From NCBI GenBank assembly GCA_004298915.1, contig SCTE01000125.1, positions 1 through 9,189 on the forward strand: 9,189 bases of DNA, in the 5' to 3' direction. This stretch comes from Chloroflexota bacterium (lineage in GTDB: Bacteria > Chloroflexota > Limnocylindria > Limnocylindrales > CSP1-4). Position numbers and translations under genes: made by a program. Positions 5,689-9,189 of this stretch are shown piece by piece. Every line of letters starts with the position of its first letter. Position 1 is the stretch's first letter. The notes under the pieces are model-generated. The model did not search any database and had not been told where the DNA came from. It was given only the letters and a program-made list of their open reading frames with translations.

Positions 5689-6294
5689 GTGACCGCCTGG
5701 CGCGCAGGCACGCTGTCACGCCGCCGGATCGAGATCCTTGAGACTCTGGTCCTGACGGTCGTGATCTTCTTCGGCATCCAGGGCTTCGTCGCCCAACCGT
5801 TCAGGGTGGCAGGGGATTCGATGGAGCGGACGGCATTGCCGAACCAGTACGTGCTCGTGGACAAGCTCACGCCCAACTGGGCGCCCTACGCGCGCGGCGA
5901 CATCGTGGTCCTCAAACCACCGGAGCGGTACGCCGACCCCGCCGGCGAGCCGTTCATCAAGCGCGTCATCGGCCTGCCGGGCGATCACGTCGAACTGAGG
6001 GACGGGACCGTGTTCGTGAACGGGACGGCGCTCGACGAGCCGTACGTCTACGCCGAGGGTGGCGTCCGGCAGGGTACGGATCCGATGCCGGGGGGACCTT
6101 CCGCATGGGACGTTCCCCGAACAGAACTGCTGGTCATGGGCGACCGTCGCCGGGCCTCGGCCGACTCGCGGATGTTCGGGCCGATCGAGATCTCCCAGGT
6201 CATCGGCCGAGCCTGGCTGCGCTATTGGCCGATCGACGCGTTCGGGATTCTCCCTGCCCCTATCTACGCGGCCGAGGCTACTGCGGCGCCGTAG
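5689..6294 (+). CDS. lepB: Signal peptidase I
   Basis: A 201-residue S26 family membrane protease that cuts signal peptides from exported proteins. A single N-terminal anchor (residues ~16-36, ILETLVLTVVIFFGIQGFVA) is followed by box B, FRVAGDSMERT, with the nucleophile Ser44. The domain continues YVLVDKL, RGDIVVLKPP and FIKRVIGLPGD with the general base Lys91, and then VFVNG. Box E is VMGDRRRASADSRMFGPI (149-166). The usual form is GDNRxxSxDSR, so Arg153 replaces the common Asn while the Ser, Asp-Ser-Arg and Gly are kept. After SM, ERTALPNQ replaces the usual PTL-x-x-G(D/E) pattern. A GTG at 5689 is the first start after the upstream stop and lacks a Shine-Dalgarno, so translation may depend on the gene 42 bases upstream. 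The size suits a Gram-positive-type, single-anchor enzyme. Confidence 0.94.
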   Translation: MTAWRAGTLSRRRIEILETLVLTVVIFFGIQGFVAQPFRVAGDSMERTALPNQYVLVDKLTPNWAPYARGDIVVLKPPERYADPAGEPFIKRVIGLPGDHVELRDGTVFVNGTALDEPYVYAEGGVRQGTDPMPGGPSAWDVPRTELLVMGDRRRASADSRMFGPIEISQVIGRAWLRYWPIDAFGILPAPIYAAEATAAP

Positions 6295-6318
6295 CCGTAC
6301 AGACGGAGACACGCTCCG
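6276..6318. terminator. Two hairpins after signal peptidase (possible terminator)
   Basis: GGCTAC (6276-6281) pairs with GTAGCC (6291-6296) across the signal peptidase stop codon, with GGCGCC in the loop. CGGAG (6304-6308) pairs with CTCCG (6314-6318). They lie in and before the gap to the convergent gene ending at 6367. No T-run follows either, so termination is uncertain. Confidence 0.25.
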
Positions 6319-6366
6319 CGGCGTCGACCAGGTCCTGCGCGGTGAATCAGGCGTCTCCGGGCATCG

Positions 6367-6816
6367 TCAGTTGCTCTGGAGAATCTGAGCCGAACTGATT
6401 CGTCCGGTCGCGGCATCGATGACGACCACGCCCCGGACGCTCGTGAAGCCATTCTGGGGCGGCGCCGTGAATACGAATATCCAATCGTCGGCGGGCTCGG
6501 TCGATGCGTAGATGGGGCTGCCCGCTGCGTCGCTGAGCGTCATCAGCCGCGGCGCGAAGTGTGCGTCCGAGAGGACCAGTCCGTTGATGGTTCCATTCAA
6601 CTCCGTCAGCTTCGCTAGCCCGGTCTGGGCTGCCGACTCCTGGGTCACCGCGGGGGCACGAGCAAGGCCCTGCTGCTCGGTCGCGACGAACTCGCCGACG
6701 GCAACCCGGATGGTCGTCTGGTCGACGATCGTTCCGCTACGCACGATGCACCCGTTGAGTGTCATGAGCGATGCGAGCGCCACCGCCGCAAGCGCGATAC
6801 GACCCACGGTATCCAT
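6367..6816 (-). CDS. Small predicted lipoprotein with a C-terminal VVVIDAATG motif
   Basis: A 149-residue protein. The ATG at 6816-6814 gives a clean signal peptide (MDTVGRIALAAVALASLMTL) ending in LNGC with Cys23. Asn at -2 of the lipobox is unusual but tolerated in the family of lipobox patterns. An upstream in-frame extension to 6945 would place an Arg-rich leader before the signal and is rejected. The mature part has a helical, Thr/Gln-rich stretch (~35-75) with LTELNGTINGLVLSDAHFAPR. It ends with DDWIFVFTAPPQNGF and RGVVVIDAATGRISSAQI, a strand pattern that recalls the end of the 2890 lipoprotein and PepSY-like folds. Function is unknown. It lies 95 bases downstream of another lipoprotein gene on the same strand, with its own candidate promoter between. 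Confidence 0.8.
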   Translation of the reverse strand: MDTVGRIALAAVALASLMTLNGCIVRSGTIVDQTTIRVAVGEFVATEQQGLARAPAVTQESAAQTGLAKLTELNGTINGLVLSDAHFAPRLMTLSDAAGSPIYASTEPADDWIFVFTAPPQNGFTSVRGVVVIDAATGRISSAQILQSN

Positions 6817-6829
6817 ACCCCCGAGACGC

Positions 6830-6858
6830 AGGATGGCCGCTCGCCGAGCACGGGTCAA
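6830..6858 (-). promoter_or_regulatory. Candidate promoter of the 6816 lipoprotein gene
   Basis: On the minus strand TTGACC (complement of 6853-6858) is followed after exactly 17 bases by CATCCT (complement of 6830-6835; A2, T3 and T6 match). The predicted start near 6823 leaves a leader of only about seven bases, too short for a full Shine-Dalgarno. The gene may therefore be translated with almost no leader. Confidence 0.3.
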
Positions 6859-6911
6859 GACCTGAGCCCGCGCTTGACAAGGGGCCTTCTCGGGCCAAGG
6901 CGTGACGAGAT

Positions 6912-7301
6912 CTAGCCGGGTTCGACGAGACCGCTCGTATACCAATAGGCGTCATTCCGGCACGTCGTCGGCACCTCGGTAACCAGCTTCTCCTCGAGAA
7001 ACGAGAACTGGTCGACGTTGATTTCGCCGCCGCCAAGGGTGACCGAGTCGCCAACATCGGCAATGTGCTCGTCGCCATGCCTGATCGAGTTCGACACGCG
7101 AACGTAGCCCTCCGGCCAGACGACGAGATATCGAGTACCTCCGTCGCCGACCAGGTAGACGCAACCGCCGATGTCCATCAGGGTGCCCGACTGCGCTGCT
7201 GCCGCTCCCTGGTTCTCGTTCCGATGGTTCGGGAGCGTTGCCAGAGGTCGACAGGCGACCACCAGAACAGCAAACACAAGCAACGCTCTAGTCGACTTCA
7301 C
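6912..7301 (-). CDS. Small predicted lipoprotein with a VWPEGY ... VGDSVTLGGGE motif
   Basis: A 129-residue protein starting at GTG (7301-7299). The signal peptide is MKSTRALLVFAVLVVAC with lipobox VVAC and Cys17. After a short Asn/Gln/Ala linker the mature domain reads SGTLMDIGGCVYLVGDGGTRYLVVWPEGY. It continues to HIADVGDSVTLGGGEI. This succession (a Cys-containing strand, WP.G(Y/T), a Gly-Asp turn, then GD-V-LGGGE) is a pattern I recall from small secreted or lipid-anchored bacterial proteins of unknown function, probably an all-beta domain. Cys47 and Cys114 could form a disulfide. No strong ribosome site precedes the GTG. A short repeat (GGGTGTTCC then GGGTGTTCG on the minus strand, 7303-7320) lies just upstream instead. 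It is divergent from the propeller gene at 7446. Confidence 0.78.
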   Translation of the reverse strand: MKSTRALLVFAVLVVACRPLATLPNHRNENQGAAAAQSGTLMDIGGCVYLVGDGGTRYLVVWPEGYVRVSNSIRHGDEHIADVGDSVTLGGGEINVDQFSFLEEKLVTEVPTTCRNDAYWYTSGLVEPG

Positions 7302-7410
7302 GCGAACACCCGGAACACCCAGCCGCGAAGGTTAGCGAAGCGAGTCTAGTCTCAGCCAGCTATCGCGAACGTCGCTTGGCGTACGTCAATGTTATCGGCT
7401 CGAATGTCAA

Positions 7411-7446
7411 TTGAATTCCCCGGCGCCTCTACCTATCGTCATGAGA
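7411..7446 (+). promoter_or_regulatory. Candidate leaderless promoter of the Asp-box propeller gene
   Basis: TTGAAT (7411-7416) and TATCGT (7434-7439) are separated by exactly 17 bases. Each matches four of six consensus bases. With the -10 box ending at 7439, position +1 falls on the A of the ATG at 7446, so the mRNA would have no 5' leader. This agrees with the lack of a Shine-Dalgarno before that ATG. Confidence 0.4.
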
Positions 7447-8642
7447 TGAAGGGCAACGGGTCAGGTTGCGCGCTCCTCGTGGCGACAATCACCCTCATCG
7501 GAGCGCGCGTCTCGGCTCCAACTCCGTCGCCAACGCGAGCGCCGGAGGCGTCAAGGGCGACTCCGACCGAAATGGCCTCGGCCGTCCCATCCGCCCCGCC
7601 AGTCTCACTGTCCGCGGCTGGCACATTCCGCGGCGACGGCCTGTGGGCGATCCAGGGCACGACCGTCCTGATCTCCGTCGATTTCGGAGTGCACTGGCGT
7701 CGAATGGCCATGCCACCCGCGGACGGTTACGGAACCCTCGCGTCGTTCGTCCTCGATGAGCGGCACGCCTGGTCGATCACCCGAGGACTCGGATCGACGG
7801 ACTTCTCCGGCGCCTCGACCGACGTGCTCAATCTGGTCGCCCATCGAACCGTGGACGGCGGCGGGTCGTGGCAGGAAGTCAATCTGGGCAGCTATCCGGG
7901 CACGACTCAGGAAATGGCTTTCGTCGACCCCCGGCACGGGTACATCCTGACCTCACCGATGCGGCACAGCTCAGGCGTCAGCACGACCCTCGTGACTGAC
8001 GATGGTGGGGCCACATGGACGGTGGCTGGCACCGGCCCTTGGCTGGGTCCACTGTTCACCGCGAGTGACGCGTCAACGCTTTGGGCGGGTGCGCAGCAGG
8101 ATCCCGCGCCGATCGAACACCCGCTCCTCGGAGTCAGCCGCGACGGCGGGCGTACGTGGGCCGACGCCCGGCTTCCGGGCCTGGTCGGCGCACTTGGTGG
8201 TGGCAATACGTGGTTGGTCGGGCCTCCCCGCTTCATCGATCAGCAGGCCGGACTCGTGACGATCGCGTTCCGGGATTCGGCAGGCAATGCCCAGACCCGC
8301 ATCTATCAAACGGGCGATGGCGGGATCTCATGGAGAACGGTCACTGATCGTCCTGGGGAAGCCGGTACAAATCCGGCGACCATCGATTCCGACCACTGGA
8401 TACTGCCCGTGGTGAACCCGTTCGGTCTCATCGCGACCGCCGACGCGGGGGCGAGTTGGGGCGCAATTGAGGCCACTGGATTGGCAAGCCCTTGGATCAA
8501 TTGGATCGACGTTCTCGACCCCGGCCACCTGGCGGCCATGACGCTGACTGGCAGCGGAGATCCCGGGCCCGAATCCCTGTTCCTGAGCACGGACAGTGGA
8601 CGGACGTGGCAGCCCGCCGATCCCGGGAGTCCGCCCGGGTAG
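7446..8642 (+). CDS. Secreted Asp-box (BNR repeat) beta-propeller protein
   Basis: A 398-residue protein. The N-terminal signal (KGNGSGCALLVATITLIGARVSA) is followed by a Pro/Thr/Ala/Ser linker (~25-55). The remainder is a propeller with seven Asp-boxes of the S/T-x-D-x-G-x-x-W type: SVDFGVHW (77-84), TVDGGGSW (125-132), TDDGGATW (164-171), SRDGGRTW (221-228), TGDGGISW (269-276), TADAGASW (321-328) and STDSGRTW (371-378). Such repeats occur in sialidases, sortilin-like proteins and the Ycf48 photosystem assembly factor. Catalytic sialidase arginines are not evident, so a binding or scaffold role is more likely. ATG 7446 is preferred to 7389 because the signal peptide starts there and the extra 19 residues are not hydrophobic. 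No lipobox cysteine ends the signal (GAR in place of a GC), so it may be anchored by the uncleaved helix or released. Confidence 0.85.
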   Translation: MKGNGSGCALLVATITLIGARVSAPTPSPTRAPEASRATPTEMASAVPSAPPVSLSAAGTFRGDGLWAIQGTTVLISVDFGVHWRRMAMPPADGYGTLASFVLDERHAWSITRGLGSTDFSGASTDVLNLVAHRTVDGGGSWQEVNLGSYPGTTQEMAFVDPRHGYILTSPMRHSSGVSTTLVTDDGGATWTVAGTGPWLGPLFTASDASTLWAGAQQDPAPIEHPLLGVSRDGGRTWADARLPGLVGALGGGNTWLVGPPRFIDQQAGLVTIAFRDSAGNAQTRIYQTGDGGISWRTVTDRPGEAGTNPATIDSDHWILPVVNPFGLIATADAGASWGAIEATGLASPWINWIDVLDPGHLAAMTLTGSGDPGPESLFLSTDSGRTWQPADPGSPPG

Positions 8643-8677
8643 GTGGTAAGCCTCGTTTGGCGTATGCGTATTTCGGT

Positions 8678-8726
8678 CCGTGCCGCTAGCCGGAAGGTCG
8701 GCGCAAGACCGCTATGGAGGGCACGG
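8678..8726. terminator. Nested imperfect hairpin between convergent genes
   Basis: CCGTGCC (8678-8684) pairs with GGCACGG (8720-8726). Inside it TAGC pairs with GCTA and GGTC with GACC around a 7-base loop. Together these make about 15 bp with internal bulges. It spans the gap after the propeller gene and the last codons of the convergent lipoprotein gene. There is no T-run, so it is a possible bidirectional terminator only. Confidence 0.3.
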
Positions 8727-9074
8727 GTCAGCAATCGGCGTGAGGGCGGTGAGGCCTGACACGATGCCGTCCTGGGAGGTCGGCGCGTGATCATCGCCCC
8801 ACACCACCAGGGTCTGCCGCCCCGCTCCGAGCGCAAACCGAGCGACCTCGGCGCAGTCCGGCGTTACGATGACTTCGAACGGCCGCTCGTCAGATGAGAG
8901 CGCCGGACCTTGGCCGGCCGAGTTCGCCGGGACGAGCCAAGCATGGCTAGTCCCGCCGCCGATGATCCGCAGGATGTACGGATCGCTGTCCCGGTTGTCG
9001 ACCGCGATGGTGATCGCGCCGCCTCCACATCCCGAGAGGAGCGCGCAACCAACGACGAGGGTGAGTACCTTCAT
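8712..9074 (-). CDS. Small predicted lipoprotein, function unknown
   Basis: A 120-residue protein from ATG 9074-9072. The signal peptide MKVLTLVVGCALLSGC has a canonical lipobox LSGC with Cys16. The mature part is GGGAITIAVDNRDSDPYILRI, then HAWLVPANSAG and FEVIVTPDCAEVARFAL. It ends with RQTLVVWGDD and a terminal ADPCPP. The strand-rich pattern and the two late cysteines (C74, C118) suggest a small beta-sandwich closed by a disulfide. I do not recognise a named family, though the N-(R/x)-D-x-x-P-Y-x-L-R and V-P-A-x-S-x-G features recall small secreted immunoglobulin-like domains. The complement of 9081-9086 reads TAGGGT at exactly -12 to -7 of the ATG. This could be a leaderless -10 box, or AGGGTG could serve as a weak ribosome site. 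It is convergent with the propeller gene. Confidence 0.8.
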   Translation of the reverse strand: MKVLTLVVGCALLSGCGGGAITIAVDNRDSDPYILRIIGGGTSHAWLVPANSAGQGPALSSDERPFEVIVTPDCAEVARFALGAGRQTLVVWGDDHAPTSQDGIVSGLTALTPIADPCPP

Positions 9075-9119
9075 CAGTACACCCTACCGGTGGACGACCG
9101 CCAGAACAGCCATATCGGT

Positions 9120-9173
9120 GGCTCGGGTGCAGGCTTAAATGGTTGCCCGGGCGGGTGGACGACGACCCGAGCC
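9120..9173. repeat. 9-bp perfect inverted repeat at window edge
   Basis: GGCTCGGGT (9120-9128) and ACCCGAGCC (9165-9173) are perfect inverted copies with 36 bases between them. The 8-base palindrome GCCCGGGC (9145-9152) lies between the arms, and CCTAGG (9177-9182) just outside. No gene is visible in 9075-9189. The structure may belong to the promoter region of the 9074 gene or to the end of a gene beyond the window. Confidence 0.55.
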
Positions 9174-9189
9174 TCACCTAGGGGGCGTC

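Noticed and set aside
6874..6879. Perfect TTGACA on the plus strand as a promoter
   Set aside because: It lies between two minus-strand genes and points to no plus-strand gene nearby. The overlapping palindrome CTTGACAAG makes chance likely.
7389..7445. Start of the propeller protein at 7389
   Set aside because: It would put 19 polar residues before the signal peptide and overlap the likely -35 and -10 boxes.
8306..8836. Minus-strand open frame across the end of the propeller gene
   Set aside because: It is antisense to two well-supported Asp-boxes and to part of the lipoprotein region, and has Arg/Pro/Ser-rich composition.

Overview
The window is GC-rich with strongly GC-biased third codon positions. 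It carries many small lipoproteins, short membrane proteins and frequent GTG starts. Together these suggest an uncultured high-GC soil or freshwater bacterium, perhaps Chloroflexota of the Limnocylindria type. That is an impression from protein style, not a proven assignment. There are no rRNA, tRNA, CRISPR, transposase or phage genes.

Layout. (1) Bases 1-1369, minus strand: a three-gene run encoding a DUF59/MIP18 protein (965-1369), a PduO/MMAB-type cobalamin adenosyltransferase (224-952) and the N-terminus of a Bax-inhibitor-1/YccA membrane protein (1-227, leaving the window). The last two overlap as ATGA. (2) Bases 1370-1969: a 600-base divergent intergenic region that is the most structured non-coding part of the window. 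It holds three copies of a ~43-base element with internal dyad (two direct, one inverted), followed by 9-, 31- and 22-base tandem repeats and a possible promoter. (3) Bases 1970-3279, plus strand: an eight-helix membrane protein overlapping, again by ATGA, a small lipoprotein. (4) Bases 3319-4344, minus: a winged-helix DNA-binding protein of the HTH_42/AlkZ-like family, tail to tail with the lipoprotein across a GC hairpin. (5) Bases 4579-5067, minus: a small polytopic membrane protein. (6) Bases 5401-6294, plus: an 81-residue two-helix membrane protein followed by signal peptidase I. (7) Bases 6367-7301, minus: two small lipoproteins. (8) Bases 7446-8642, plus: a secreted Asp-box (BNR) beta-propeller with seven recognisable Asp-boxes, possibly read from a leaderless mRNA. 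(9) Bases 8712-9074, minus: another small lipoprotein, then about 115 bases with an inverted repeat.

How the genes may relate. The adenosyltransferase makes adenosylcobalamin and DUF59 proteins usually serve iron-sulfur cluster assembly, so unit 1 looks like cofactor housekeeping. Units 3 and 5-9 are almost entirely envelope or exported proteins, with the signal peptidase in their midst, but nothing in the sequence proves that they form one pathway. I did not find a clear previously undescribed multi-gene system. The best leads are the intergenic repeat family, the leaderless-promoter geometry, and the variant motifs in the AlkZ-like protein and the signal peptidase.
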